From the NCBI RefSeq assembly GCF_030269365.1, contig NZ_BSTF01000007.1, forward strand, positions 186,001 through 250,000: a DNA stretch of 64,000 nt. The letters are read 5' to 3'. A model generated the notes under the pieces. The model saw nothing but the letters and a program-made list of their open reading frames with translations. It made no database searches and was not told the origin of the DNA. Shown here piece after piece: positions 30,713 to 39,060 of the stretch. Source of the DNA: Lentzea sp. NBRC 102530. Its GTDB lineage: Bacteria > Actinomycetota > Actinomycetes > Mycobacteriales > Pseudonocardiaceae. Positions within the stretch are counted from its first letter, which is position 1. The number at the start of each line of letters is the position of its first letter. A program made the position numbers and the translations under genes.

Positions 30713-33421
30713 ATGAGGTTGTTCCGTCTCTTGCCCACCGCCGTGCTCGTAGGCGCCTCACTCACCATCTCCCCCGCCCTTGCCGCTCCGGGCGACGCCG
30801 CGTTCTCCTCCTCAGCGGGCCGCCTGGACGTCGATCACGCCAGTTACCTGTCCAAGCACGACGTCGTCTACAACCGCCCCAACTCGAACCCCGACCACGG
30901 CCTCACCGTCGGCAACGGCCGCACCGGCGCGATGGTGTGGCAGTCCGGCGGTCTGACCATGCAGGTGTCCAATGTGGACGCCTCGCAGCAGACGGCGTTC
31001 GGCGCCGGCGTCGTCACCCTCGCCACCACCCCGGCGATGGACGCGGGCCACAGCACCTACCAGCAACGGCTGTCGCTCCACGACGGCACGTTGACCACGA
31101 AGTACGACAACGACCGCACCGTCACCGTCATGGGACAGCCGGGCTCCGAGGTGATGGGCATCCACGTGCAGGACAGCCGCAGCGGCGTCAGCGCCGTGAC
31201 GCTGGAGCTGTCGCTGTGGGACGTCGCGAACCTCGGCAACAGCGGTGACGTGCCGGACATGACCACCTGGCGCACGGTCAGCAGCTACGCCGACTCGACC
31301 GGTGCCGGGATCAGCCGCGGGCAGACCGACGCGCAACGCTTCGGCTACACGCTCGCCGCGACCGTGGAGGGCACGGGCTACACCGCGTCGGTCGTGAACA
31401 ACAGCCGGGTCAGGTTGTCGATCACGCCGTCGTCGAGCTACACGGTGTGGTTCACCGTCTCCACGAGGCTGAACGCACCGAACAACAACTCGATCACCCA
31501 GGCCCGCACGGCGCTGAACGCCGTGAAGGCCACCGGGTACAACACGACGTACAACAACTACCGCGCCTGGTGGAACAGCTTCTGGGACAAGTCGTTCGTG
31601 CAGTACGGCGGCGTGAACGGCGAGGCCGACTACCTGGAGAACGTGTACTACCTGTCGACGTACCTGATCGCGGCGGGCGGATACGGCAACTACCCGTTCC
31701 ACTTCATCAACGGCGTGTTCCGCGCGACCGGGGACAGCACGAAGTGGAGCAACGCGTACTGGTACTGGAACCAGCGCGACGTCTACAACTCGTTCCTCGC
31801 GTCGAACCACGTCGACCTGATGAACACCTTCAACAACCTCTACAGCCGCAACTACAACGCTTTGAAGGCCTACACGCAGACCCGGTACGGCATGGACGCG
31901 TTGTGGGTGCCCGAGACGATGGGCTGGGACGGCAACGCCCGCGGCACCGTCAACAGCGACTTCACCAAGAACGTGCTCTCGACCGGCTACGAGGCCGCGT
32001 TCAACATGTACCTGCAGTACCGCTACACCAACGACACCGACTACCTGCGCAACGTGGCTTACCCGTACATCCGCGAGGTCGCCAAGTTCTACTCGCGCAC
32101 GCTGTCGGTCGACGGCAACGGCCAGTACTACATGGCCAACTCGCACGCGCACGAGACGTATTGGAACGTGCGCAACGCGATCACCGACCTGGCGGCGGTG
32201 CGGAGCCTGTTCCCGATCGCGCTGCAGGTGTCGCAGCAACTCGGGGTGGACGCGAACCTGCGGCCGCAGTGGCAGCAGGTCCTGAACAACCTCGTGCCCT
32301 ACCCGCAGCAGAACGGTGCGTACCTGGCGCACCAGCCGCCGTTGTCGCAGACCCGCAACGGCGAGAACGTGGCGGCGGAGCTGATCTGGCCGTACAACGT
32401 CACCGGCATCGGCTTCCCGGACCACCAGACCGCCCTGAACACGTGGAACACCAGGCCTTTCCCGTACGGCAACGTGTGGGCGAACGACGCCGTGCAGGCC
32501 GCCCGGCTCGGACTCGGCGATCAGACGTTCAGCGGCATGAAGCGCATGCTGCAGCAGTACCAGAACTACCCCAACGGGTTCACCAACAACACCAACGGCG
32601 TCTTCGAGTACCACGGTGTGCACCTGTCTGCCATGAACGAGGCGTTGCTCCAGTCCTACAACGACAAGATCCGCGTCTTCCCGGCGGCGCCGGCCAGTTC
32701 GTCGTTCGTCGGCAGGTTCACGCTGCTGGCGAAGAACGGGTTCCTGGTCAGCTCCGAACGCGAGGCCAACGAGACCAAGTACGTCGGGCTGCGCAGCCAG
32801 TGGGGTGCGACGGCCCAGGTCGTGAACCCGTGGGGCACGCAGCAGGTCCGCGTCCGGCGCACGTCGGACAACGCGGTCCTGCTGACCACCTCGGCCGCGG
32901 AGTTCCAGTTCGCCACGGCCACGGGCGGCACGTACGTCGTCGAGCGGACGGCCAAGCCGCTCACCTCGTACGCCACCACCCGGCTCACCGGCAGCCGGAA
33001 CCAGGGCGCCAAGTCGTTGAGTGGCACGGCGTCCACGCTCGGGCTCAACGCCACCGGCGGTGGCCTGGTCAACAACACCGAGGGGAGCTACGACACCAAC
33101 TGGCACCTGACCACGAACCGCGGCTACGGCGACTACAACGACGACGCGCACCACTCGACAACCGTCAACGCCGCGGCCACGTACACGTTCACCGGCACGG
33201 CGATCGAGTACATCTCCGAACGCAACGGGGACATGGGCACGGTCGACGTCTACCTGGACAACGCCTTCCAGGCCACAGTGGACCTGCGGGCGTCCGGTGC
33301 CCGGCAGGTGCAACAGGTGGTGTGGCAGAAGTCCGGCCTCACCAGAGCCCAGCACACGATCCGCGTCGTCAACCGCAGCACGTCGGTCGGCATGATCGAC
33401 GCCTACCGGATCACCCCGTGA
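30713..33421 (+). CDS. Secreted glycoside hydrolase, GH95-like, with C-terminal binding domain
   Basis: A 902-residue exported protein. A Sec signal peptide ends near ALA-APG (residue about 25). The N-terminal beta domain carries DHGLTVGNGRTGAMVW, the hallmark of GH95-type alpha-fucosidases and relatives, followed by an (alpha/alpha)6 barrel with PFHFINGVFRATGD, WYWNQRDVY, ANSHAHETYWNVRN and NVTGIGFPDHQTAL. The last 120 residues (GGGLVNNTEGSYDTNW onwards) form a separate beta-sandwich likely to bind carbohydrate. Asn and Tyr are strikingly frequent, as in many secreted actinobacterial hydrolases. Substrate could be a fucosylated or other plant polymer. It overlaps the convergent GH76 gene by 11 bp. 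Confidence 0.85.
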   Translation: MRLFRLLPTAVLVGASLTISPALAAPGDAAFSSSAGRLDVDHASYLSKHDVVYNRPNSNPDHGLTVGNGRTGAMVWQSGGLTMQVSNVDASQQTAFGAGVVTLATTPAMDAGHSTYQQRLSLHDGTLTTKYDNDRTVTVMGQPGSEVMGIHVQDSRSGVSAVTLELSLWDVANLGNSGDVPDMTTWRTVSSYADSTGAGISRGQTDAQRFGYTLAATVEGTGYTASVVNNSRVRLSITPSSSYTVWFTVSTRLNAPNNNSITQARTALNAVKATGYNTTYNNYRAWWNSFWDKSFVQYGGVNGEADYLENVYYLSTYLIAAGGYGNYPFHFINGVFRATGDSTKWSNAYWYWNQRDVYNSFLASNHVDLMNTFNNLYSRNYNALKAYTQTRYGMDALWVPETMGWDGNARGTVNSDFTKNVLSTGYEAAFNMYLQYRYTNDTDYLRNVAYPYIREVAKFYSRTLSVDGNGQYYMANSHAHETYWNVRNAITDLAAVRSLFPIALQVSQQLGVDANLRPQWQQVLNNLVPYPQQNGAYLAHQPPLSQTRNGENVAAELIWPYNVTGIGFPDHQTALNTWNTRPFPYGNVWANDAVQAARLGLGDQTFSGMKRMLQQYQNYPNGFTNNTNGVFEYHGVHLSAMNEALLQSYNDKIRVFPAAPASSSFVGRFTLLAKNGFLVSSEREANETKYVGLRSQWGATAQVVNPWGTQQVRVRRTSDNAVLLTTSAAEFQFATATGGTYVVERTAKPLTSYATTRLTGSRNQGAKSLSGTASTLGLNATGGGLVNNTEGSYDTNWHLTTNRGYGDYNDDAHHSTTVNAAATYTFTGTAIEYISERNGDMGTVDVYLDNAFQATVDLRASGARQVQQVVWQKSGLTRAQHTIRVVNRSTSVGMIDAYRITP

Positions 33422-35291
33422 GCACGGCGTTGAGCCCGCTCGCCTGAGTGCGCCAGTCCCGCTGGTTCGGGGTGCCCCCGGACCAGCGCTGGCCGATCCG
33501 GTTCAGCGCGTCGCGGTCCGCCGCCCACACGGCGTCGGACTGCTGACGCGCGAACCGCCGGTAGGCCTCGGCGTTCGTCACCTTGCCGAGGTCGTTGAGA
33601 TAGCGCATGAAGATGCCCTTGAACTGCTTCTGGTTGTCGTCGCAGGTCGCGGCGGCGTCGCAGGACTCGGTGAGCACGCCGTCGCGGGTGAGGCCCGTGA
33701 TCGCGGAGTCCGCGAGCCTCCTGGCGGCGGTGAGGTACTTCGCGTCGCCGGTCGCGCGGTAGACCTCGGTGAGCCCGCCGACGCCGAGTCCCTGGTTGTA
33801 GGTCCACACCGTCTGGCCGTTGTTGCGGCAGTCCTGCGTGATCCCGTCGTTGACCAGACCGCTGGCGTTGATCATTCCGCTGGCGAGGTACCAGTCGGCG
33901 GCCGTGCGCGCGCGTTGCAGCCACACGGTGTCGCCTGATGTGCGGCGGTGGATCGACGCCGTCAGCCTGACGTACTGGCCGTTCGTGACGGCGTTCTTGT
34001 AGGTGCGTTCCCTGTCCCACCACACACCGCCACCGCACGTGCGTGTGTCCCAGTACTGGTGCACGTACGCCGCGATGGTGGTGGCCATCGTCAAGTAACG
34101 CCGGTCTTGGGTGTGGTCGTACGCCGCCACCCAGGCGAGACCCCACCAGGCGCTGTCGTCGATGGACCGGCTGATGAAGTCGCCCTCGATCGGGTCCGTG
34201 CCGCGCTGCCCCGCCGCGAACGGCACGCGGTTCACGTCGAACGTGCGCGCGATCAGCCAGTCGTAGTCGCGGATCCCGGAGTCCATGACGGCCGTGAGCG
34301 TCGTCGCCGAGTTCCACCAGCTCGACCGCCACCACGCCGTGTACGGCTCGTAGTCGTCGACGAGCGCATCCGCCGCCGCGCGCGCACGCGTCGGAACAGG
34401 CCGTGCCCACGCCGTGCAGCTGCCTTCCTGATGGGCCGCTTCCCTGCCGCACGCCCGAACGGCCCCACCGTAGTGGCGGCCGCGCGGGTCGCGGGTGGCG
34501 AACATCGTGGTGCGCGTGGTGGTCGCCCCTGCCGGGGTCGCGGTGCGGCCGAGCGACGACCCACCGGGCCAGGTGGCGCCGGCGTCCCAGGAGCGGTCGA
34601 GCCACACCTCGTCGCCCGGCCCGCCCGCCTCGATGCTCGCGAACGCCATGCCGTTCGCGTCGGTGTGCAGGCGGATCGTGCGGCCGTACAACGTGGTGGG
34701 CGGCACCGGCTGTGCCGGGCTGACGGCCTGTGCTGCGCCGGCGCGGTCGCACAGGACGTCGCACACGGTCGGGTGGATCCAGTCGGTGCAGGTCACCGCC
34801 CCGGCGTCGCCACAGGCGCGGATGAGGCCGCGGCGGTGCCGGCCGGGATCGGTGACGTTGTACATGAGGGTTCTGGTGCCGGTCCACGTGCCGGGGATGC
34901 TCGCCCGGCCGAGGAGGCCTTCCCAGGTGGCGCCGCCGTCGAAGGAGCGGTCGAGCCAGACCGAGTCGCCGGTGACACCGTCGTCGATGCTCGCCCACGC
35001 CATGCCGTCGGGGTCGGACGCGTGCAGGACGAGGCGGCGGCCGTTGACCAGGCGTTCGGGCACCGGGAAGGTCTCCTGCCCGGCCCGGGAGGGGTCGAGG
35101 GTGTCGCAGGACAGGACGCACACCGCGGCCGCGGCGACCACAGGGGTCGCGGAGGGTGGGGCCGAGGGCGGGGCCGCTGAGGCTGGCGTGGTCGAGCTGC
35201 CGGGCGGGGCGGCGGGCTGGCTCGGCGGCGGCGGTGCGGCCGGCGCCAGAACCATCAGCAGGGCCACCAGGAAGTGCAGCAAACCGACCAC
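33411..35291 (-). CDS. Secreted glycoside hydrolase family 76 protein with duplicated N-terminal module
   Basis: A 626-residue exported enzyme. After a signal peptide and a Pro/Ala linker come two similar cysteine-containing modules (about residues 55-170 and 175-295), each with GDxVWLDRSxDxGATW and a closing RACG...C-T-(D/A)-W. The C-terminal 310 residues are a GH76 (alpha/alpha)6 barrel with the catalytic aspartate pair in DDSAWWGLAWVAAYD. GH76 enzymes cleave alpha-1,6-mannan, for example of fungal walls. The GTG at 35291 puts the hydrophobic signal first, though a later ATG is possible. A LacI/CebR-type palindrome lies 23 bp upstream. Confidence 0.9.
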   Translation of the reverse strand: MVGLLHFLVALLMVLAPAAPPPPSQPAAPPGSSTTPASAAPPSAPPSATPVVAAAAVCVLSCDTLDPSRAGQETFPVPERLVNGRRLVLHASDPDGMAWASIDDGVTGDSVWLDRSFDGGATWEGLLGRASIPGTWTGTRTLMYNVTDPGRHRRGLIRACGDAGAVTCTDWIHPTVCDVLCDRAGAAQAVSPAQPVPPTTLYGRTIRLHTDANGMAFASIEAGGPGDEVWLDRSWDAGATWPGGSSLGRTATPAGATTTRTTMFATRDPRGRHYGGAVRACGREAAHQEGSCTAWARPVPTRARAAADALVDDYEPYTAWWRSSWWNSATTLTAVMDSGIRDYDWLIARTFDVNRVPFAAGQRGTDPIEGDFISRSIDDSAWWGLAWVAAYDHTQDRRYLTMATTIAAYVHQYWDTRTCGGGVWWDRERTYKNAVTNGQYVRLTASIHRRTSGDTVWLQRARTAADWYLASGMINASGLVNDGITQDCRNNGQTVWTYNQGLGVGGLTEVYRATGDAKYLTAARRLADSAITGLTRDGVLTESCDAAATCDDNQKQFKGIFMRYLNDLGKVTNAEAYRRFARQQSDAVWAADRDALNRIGQRWSGGTPNQRDWRTQASGLNAVLTG

Positions 35292-35313
35292 CCCCGACGT
35301 CGCGGACGATCCG

Positions 35314-35327
35314 TGAGAACGCTCTCA
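35314..35327. promoter_or_regulatory. LacI-family operator-like palindrome TGAGAACGCTCTCA
   Basis: A near-perfect 14-bp palindrome with a central CG, closely resembling operators of actinobacterial LacI-family regulators of polysaccharide hydrolases (CebR consensus TGGGAGCGCTCCCA). It sits in front of the GH76 gene. No LacI gene is present in the window, so the regulator is encoded elsewhere. Confidence 0.65.
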
Positions 35328-35407
35328 TGGTCTTGGATCCGGCACCGCCCGGTCAACCGGCGGAAAAGTCAGGGCAACCCCGTTGCCGCCCAGCCGCATT
35401 GAAAGGG

Positions 35408-35599
35408 GTGAAGGCGCCCATTGAGGTGCCACTGACGTTCGGGGTTCGGGCAGTGCGCACAGGACTGGTGATCGCGGTGACCGTCTTCGTGCTGGCCGCC
35501 GCAGGCCTCGCCCTCGCCGCGCTGACCCTCGCCGGCGTCGAGCGTCCTCCCGAGCAACGGCCGACCGTGATCAGGACCGACGACATGAAGACCCGATGA
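35408..35599 (+). CDS. Small single-pass membrane protein upstream of a sigma factor
   Basis: A roughly 63-residue protein with one transmembrane helix (TGLVIAVTVFVLAAAGLALAAL) and a charged C-terminal tail ending DDMKTR. The start is uncertain: GTG at 35408 or at 35426, neither with an ideally spaced ribosome-binding site. Its TGA overlaps the ATG of the sigma factor gene (ATGA), which supports a real coupled gene. It may be a membrane tether or sensor acting with the sigma factor. No family is recognised. Confidence 0.6.
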   Translation: MKAPIEVPLTFGVRAVRTGLVIAVTVFVLAAAGLALAALTLAGVERPPEQRPTVIRTDDMKTR

Positions 35600-36105
35600 C
35601 GCCCGGCTGGGAGGCCGAGTTCACGCGGCTCTACGACCGGTGCCAGGAGTCGATGCGCTTCACCGCGTTCCTGTTGTGCGGCAACTGGCACGAGGCGGAG
35701 GACGTGCTGCAGGCGGCGTTCCTCAAGCTGTACCTGGTGGGGCCGAAGCTCGCCGACCACAGCGGCATCGAGGGCTACCTCCAGCAGATCGTGGTGCGGA
35801 CGTTCCTCGCCGAACGCCGCAAGGTGCGGTGGCGGCGGGAGAAGCTCACCGACGCGCCGCCGGAGAGCCTGTTCACCGCACCGGACGTGGAGGACGGGCT
35901 GGTCGTGTGGTCCGCGCTGGCGAAGATGCCCGCGCGGCAACGGGCCGTGCTGGTGTTGCGCTACTGGCACGACCTGAGCGTGGACGACGTGGCCGCCGCG
36001 CTCGGCTGTTCCACCGGCACGGTGAAGTCGCAGAGCAACAAGGGGTTGCGGACGTTGCGGCAGCGGCTGGGCCCGGGGTTCGGGCCCGCACGGCTGGAGG
36101 TGTGA
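35596..36105 (+). CDS. SigE-type ECF RNA polymerase sigma factor
   Basis: A 169-residue sigma-70 family protein with only regions 2 and 4. Region 2 shows FTRLYDRCQESMRFTAFLLCGNWHEAEDVLQAAFLKLY; region 4 shows LAKMPARQRAVLVLRYWHDLSVDDVAAALGCSTGTVKSQSNKGLRTLRQRL. This is the actinobacterial SigE-type ECF group common beside small membrane proteins. It is coupled to a small membrane protein upstream (ATGA) and an anti-sigma-like protein downstream (TGATG). It directs polymerase to an unknown stress regulon; the promoter it recognises cannot be deduced here. Confidence 0.93.
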   Translation: MTPGWEAEFTRLYDRCQESMRFTAFLLCGNWHEAEDVLQAAFLKLYLVGPKLADHSGIEGYLQQIVVRTFLAERRKVRWRREKLTDAPPESLFTAPDVEDGLVVWSALAKMPARQRAVLVLRYWHDLSVDDVAAALGCSTGTVKSQSNKGLRTLRQRLGPGFGPARLEV

Positions 36106-36392
36106 TGGAGCACGAGGAGACGCTGCGCGCGACTTTCGCCAAGCTGCGGGGAGAGACGGTGCCGCAGCCCGCCCACGGCGCCGCGAACGTCATCCGGCGC
36201 GGGCGGGCGGTGCGGTCTCGTCGGCGCACCGCCGCCGTGATGGGCACCGCCATCGCCACGGCCGCCGTCGCCGCGCTGGCGTTGGCGTTCCTGCCGAGTG
36301 CGCCGACGACGCCGCAACCCGGTGCGCCGGTGCGGCCGACCCAGACCACGACCCCCGGGGTGCTCACGACACCGACGGACTCGCCTCCCTGA
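36105..36392 (+). CDS. Small membrane protein, probable anti-sigma partner
   Basis: A 95-residue protein: a short charged cytoplasmic part (EHEETLRATFAKLRGETVPQ, then an RRGRAVRSRRR stretch), one transmembrane helix (GTAIATAAVAALALAFL) and a Pro/Thr-rich outer tail. The design resembles the membrane proteins that follow SigE-type sigma genes. Its ATG shares a base with the sigma stop (TGATG). No zinc-binding HxxxCxxC motif is present, so it is not a classical ZAS anti-sigma factor. It overlaps the convergent P-loop gene by 29 bp. Confidence 0.7.
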   Translation: MEHEETLRATFAKLRGETVPQPAHGAANVIRRGRAVRSRRRTAAVMGTAIATAAVAALALAFLPSAPTTPQPGAPVRPTQTTTPGVLTTPTDSPP

Positions 36393-36831
36393 CGAACCTC
36401 GCGGTCTGCCTCGGCCCGCGGAACACGTGCAGCGTCACGTCGTGAGCCCCGATCGCGTCCAGCAGCGGTTGACGGTGCTTGCGGCGCCACGACCACACCC
36501 AGCGCCAGAAGTCGAGGTTCTCCCGGGACCGCAGCAGCGCCTGCCAGGCACAGCGCGGGAACGAGTAGTCGAGCAGGAGCACGGTGTCGGCCCGGCGCAG
36601 CCGCACCGCGAGGGCGTCGTACGGGCCGAGGTCGCCGTCCATGATCCACTCGTCGGCCGCGGCGAGTTCGCCCTGGACGACCTCCCACAGCTCCAGCGGG
36701 GTGGCTTCCAGGTTCGGGCCCCAGAAGTGCTTGTCCAGTTCGACCACGGGCAGGCCGGTCGCGGCGGCGAGCGTCCTCGCCAGCGTCGACTTCCCCGCAC
36801 CACCGCGACCGAGGACCAGCACGCGCTTCAC
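36364..36831 (-). CDS. P-loop kinase-like protein (adenylate kinase/topology-modulation type)
   Basis: A 155-residue P-loop NTPase: Walker A GRGGAGKST at residues 8-16, then LPVVELDKHFWGPNLEATPLELWEVV and DEWIMDGDLGPYDALAVRL, the pattern of proteins annotated as topology-modulation or AAA family kinases. It probably phosphorylates a nucleotide or small metabolite. The GTG at 36831 overlaps the TGA of the upstream DUF6461 gene (GTGA), so the two are cotranslated. Its 3' end overlaps the convergent anti-sigma-like gene by 29 bp. Substrate unknown. Confidence 0.85.
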   Translation of the reverse strand: MKRVLVLGRGGAGKSTLARTLAAATGLPVVELDKHFWGPNLEATPLELWEVVQGELAAADEWIMDGDLGPYDALAVRLRRADTVLLLDYSFPRCAWQALLRSRENLDFWRWVWSWRRKHRQPLLDAIGAHDVTLHVFRGPRQTARFVREASPSVS

Positions 36832-37778
36832 CGCGCCACCAGCTCGCGCAGTTCCGGCCAGTGCTCGCGGTCGGCCTGGCAGGCGTTGATCAGCGCCTGG
36901 GCCGCGGCGGTGAACGGGTCCCCGTGCTCGCAGGCACGGACGGCCGCCAGCGCGTGGGCGCGGGACACGAGCAGGCGTTCGGCGGCGGGGTCCGCGCCCG
37001 ACGGCACCGGCCCGCACCGGTCCCAGCGCAGGTTGAGGGCCTGCAGGTGGGTTCCGTGCACGGAGGCCTGCCGGTCTTCGACGCCCGTCGCGGCGCACGC
37101 CCGGTCCGCGGCCAGCGCGGCGACCTCGCGCAGCACCTCCTCGTCGGCCCCGGCGAACCCCTCCAGCAGCTCCGGGGCGTTGCCCTGGAGCCAGCCCGTC
37201 GGGCCCGACGACTCGAACCGCAACGGCGAGGAGATCACCGCGGTCGGCCACGGCGTGCGCGCCCAGTCCTCGTCGAGCCGGACGCCGGTCACCCGTTCCA
37301 CGAACGCGAGGGCCGAGCCGCACAGGTCGTCGCCCTCGAAGTCGAGTCCCGCGACGTGCCCGGCGAGTTCCTCCGGTGGTTCGTCGTCCAGCACGAAGTC
37401 CATCTCGCTCAGGCGTCCGTCCTCGGCGAGCGCGAGGGTGTTGTTGAGGTTCACGTTCCAGTAGGCGGTGGTCGCGACCGTGCCGGCGGACAGCCGGGTG
37501 AGCACCTCGGGCATCGCGCCGTGCCAGCCGTTGTCGGCGGCCAGGAACACCCAGCCGCCGACCTCACTGGCGGTGATCACCGGCAGGTCGTCGGGGTAGG
37601 CGGTCATGGCGGCCTTTCCGGCCTCGGCCAGCGTGGCCGGACGAGTCTCCAGTGACGCGTCGAACCGGGTGAGCGCTTCCTCGATGGTCACGCCACGCAC
37701 CGCCGTGAGGCAGAACGCTTCCGAAGGCAGGACCTCGGCGTTGAGCAGTGCGGCGTAATGCGCCGCAACGTCGGACAT
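36828..37778 (-). CDS. DUF6461-like protein
   Basis: A 316-residue soluble protein. Its first half matches the DUF6461 pattern of actinobacteria (SEVGGWVFLAADNGWHGAMPEVLTRLSAGTVATTAYWNVNLNN and LDDEPPEELAG); the second half is helical with no recognised motif. DUF6461 proteins are often encoded near toxin-immunity or conflict loci, but no function is proven. The ATG at 37778 is 14 bp after the end of a membrane protein gene, on the same strand; its stop overlaps the P-loop gene start. It may belong to one transcript with the CHAT cluster upstream. Confidence 0.75.
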   Translation of the reverse strand: MSDVAAHYAALLNAEVLPSEAFCLTAVRGVTIEEALTRFDASLETRPATLAEAGKAAMTAYPDDLPVITASEVGGWVFLAADNGWHGAMPEVLTRLSAGTVATTAYWNVNLNNTLALAEDGRLSEMDFVLDDEPPEELAGHVAGLDFEGDDLCGSALAFVERVTGVRLDEDWARTPWPTAVISSPLRFESSGPTGWLQGNAPELLEGFAGADEEVLREVAALAADRACAATGVEDRQASVHGTHLQALNLRWDRCGPVPSGADPAAERLLVSRAHALAAVRACEHGDPFTAAAQALINACQADREHWPELRELVAR

Positions 37779-37792
37779 TCGTTCCCCCAGAA

Positions 37793-38620
37793 TCACTTCA
37801 TCAGGTAGGTGCCCTTGTCGAGCACCGCTTCCAGCGCGGCGCCGTCCTTGGCCGTGAACCTGCCGTGCGCCAGCGGAACCCCGATGGCGGCGGCCAGCAC
37901 CACGAGCTTGACGTCCACCAGCGCCTCGATCGCCGTGCGCAGGTCCTCCGCCGCACGCCGAGCCGACGCCACCGCGCTGACGTACAACACCACGGCCACC
38001 ACGAAGGACGGCCACCACAGGATGCCGACCAGCAGGTAGCCGACGGCCCACGCGGCCCGCAGAGACGCTGCCGTGTAACGGTCCCACGCCAGCTGGGTCA
38101 TCGCGCGTTCGTCCGAACTGGACAGGTGCCACAGCCGCGGCCAGACGCGGACCAACGCCACCCCGTACTGCGCGGCGACCCGCTGCTCGGCCAGGCGGAT
38201 CGCGTCGCCGATGCGGGTCGCCCTGGCGGGCAGGTACCTCTCCGGCACCTCGTAGCCGGCGGGCGCGGCGGCCCGGGCGCGGCCGATCCTGCGGCGCAGC
38301 AAGGGACGCAGCAACCACGACGACACGCGGCCGTTGCCGGTCCACGTCCGCGCGACGAACCGGCTGAGTTCGGCGGCGAGCCCGGCGCACGCCGCCGCGA
38401 CCACGGCACCGGCCGCCGCGAACAGCGCCAGCTGGCCGTTCTGCCTGGGCACCGCGAGCTCGCCGAGGCGGCGGACGATCGCGGTGACGTCCAGCGCGGC
38501 CACCGGGTGCACCCACCACGCGAACGCCAGCACGAGCGTGAACAGCACGCCCGGCAACGCGAGCAGGTTGATCCAGCGCTCGGCGAGCTTGGTGCCGAGA
38601 CCGGACAGCAGTTTGTCCAT
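37793..38620 (-). CDS. Membrane protein of the CHAT cluster, unknown family
   Basis: A 275-residue protein with four to five membrane helices. Helices lie at about 17-36 (LLALPGVLFTLVLAFAWW), 64-84 (LALFAAAGAVVAAACAGLAA) and a pair near 192-222 (AAWAVGYLLVGILWW, VVAVVLYVSAV), with another hydrophobic stretch near 235-255. A basic segment (LLRPLLRRRIGRARAAAP) and a soluble domain lie between. No family recognised. It begins directly after the 136-residue gene ends (1 bp between stop and start), in the same transcript as the CHAT protease gene, so it could be the membrane effector or receptor of that unit. Confidence 0.75.
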   Translation of the reverse strand: MDKLLSGLGTKLAERWINLLALPGVLFTLVLAFAWWVHPVAALDVTAIVRRLGELAVPRQNGQLALFAAAGAVVAAACAGLAAELSRFVARTWTGNGRVSSWLLRPLLRRRIGRARAAAPAGYEVPERYLPARATRIGDAIRLAEQRVAAQYGVALVRVWPRLWHLSSSDERAMTQLAWDRYTAASLRAAWAVGYLLVGILWWPSFVVAVVLYVSAVASARRAAEDLRTAIEALVDVKLVVLAAAIGVPLAHGRFTAKDGAALEAVLDKGTYLMK

Positions 38621-39031
38621 CTAGGAGTCCAGCCGGTGCGTGGACGGCGTCATCGGCCGGTCGTCGAGGTGGCACCACGGCTCGGACGCGTCCTGGCCGC
38701 GTCCCCGGTCGGGGCAGGCGAAGCGCGGGCACGTGAACCGCTGGCCGATCGGCGCCGGGTCCCACAACGCCTGCAGGCCCGCCGCGCCGTCACCGCGGAC
38801 CTCGCCGGTGTCGTCGAGCATCAGGTTGCGCATCGCCTCGCGGGCGGGCCGGCCGTCGCGGACCGCCTGGACCTCCGCCTCCAGCTCACGCCGCCAGCCG
38901 AGCCGGTCGGCCCGCGCGCGCAACGCCGGCAGCCGGTCGCAGAACCACCCGACGGCCCGCGCGGCCTCGTCCGGGCGCGGCGGCGGTTCGGGTTCCTGCT
39001 TGCCCTTGCCACGGCGGAAGAACGACGGCAT
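38621..39031 (-). CDS. Small protein with zinc-ribbon-like cysteine motif, CHAT cluster
   Basis: A 136-residue protein with a basic N-terminus (FFRRGKGK), a Pro-rich segment, a helical middle, and a cysteine motif FTCPRFACPDRG...PWCHLDDRPM (about residues 98-126), giving C-x4-C-x13-C-H, which could bind zinc or be a processing site. No membrane helix or signal. It lies 29 bp after the CHAT protease gene and touches the membrane protein gene. Given the gene order, a substrate, adaptor or effector of the protease is plausible; this is inference, and no homologous family is recalled with certainty. Confidence 0.65.
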   Translation of the reverse strand: MPSFFRRGKGKQEPEPPPRPDEAARAVGWFCDRLPALRARADRLGWRRELEAEVQAVRDGRPAREAMRNLMLDDTGEVRGDGAAGLQALWDPAPIGQRFTCPRFACPDRGRGQDASEPWCHLDDRPMTPSTHRLDS

Positions 39032-39060
39032 CTCCCCACTCCCCTCGGTGGATCACCGTA

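Noticed and set aside
30812..33355. Minus-strand frame of over 800 codons under the GH95-like gene
   Set aside because: The opposite strand has a signal peptide, catalytic motifs and a ribosome-binding site; this frame has none.
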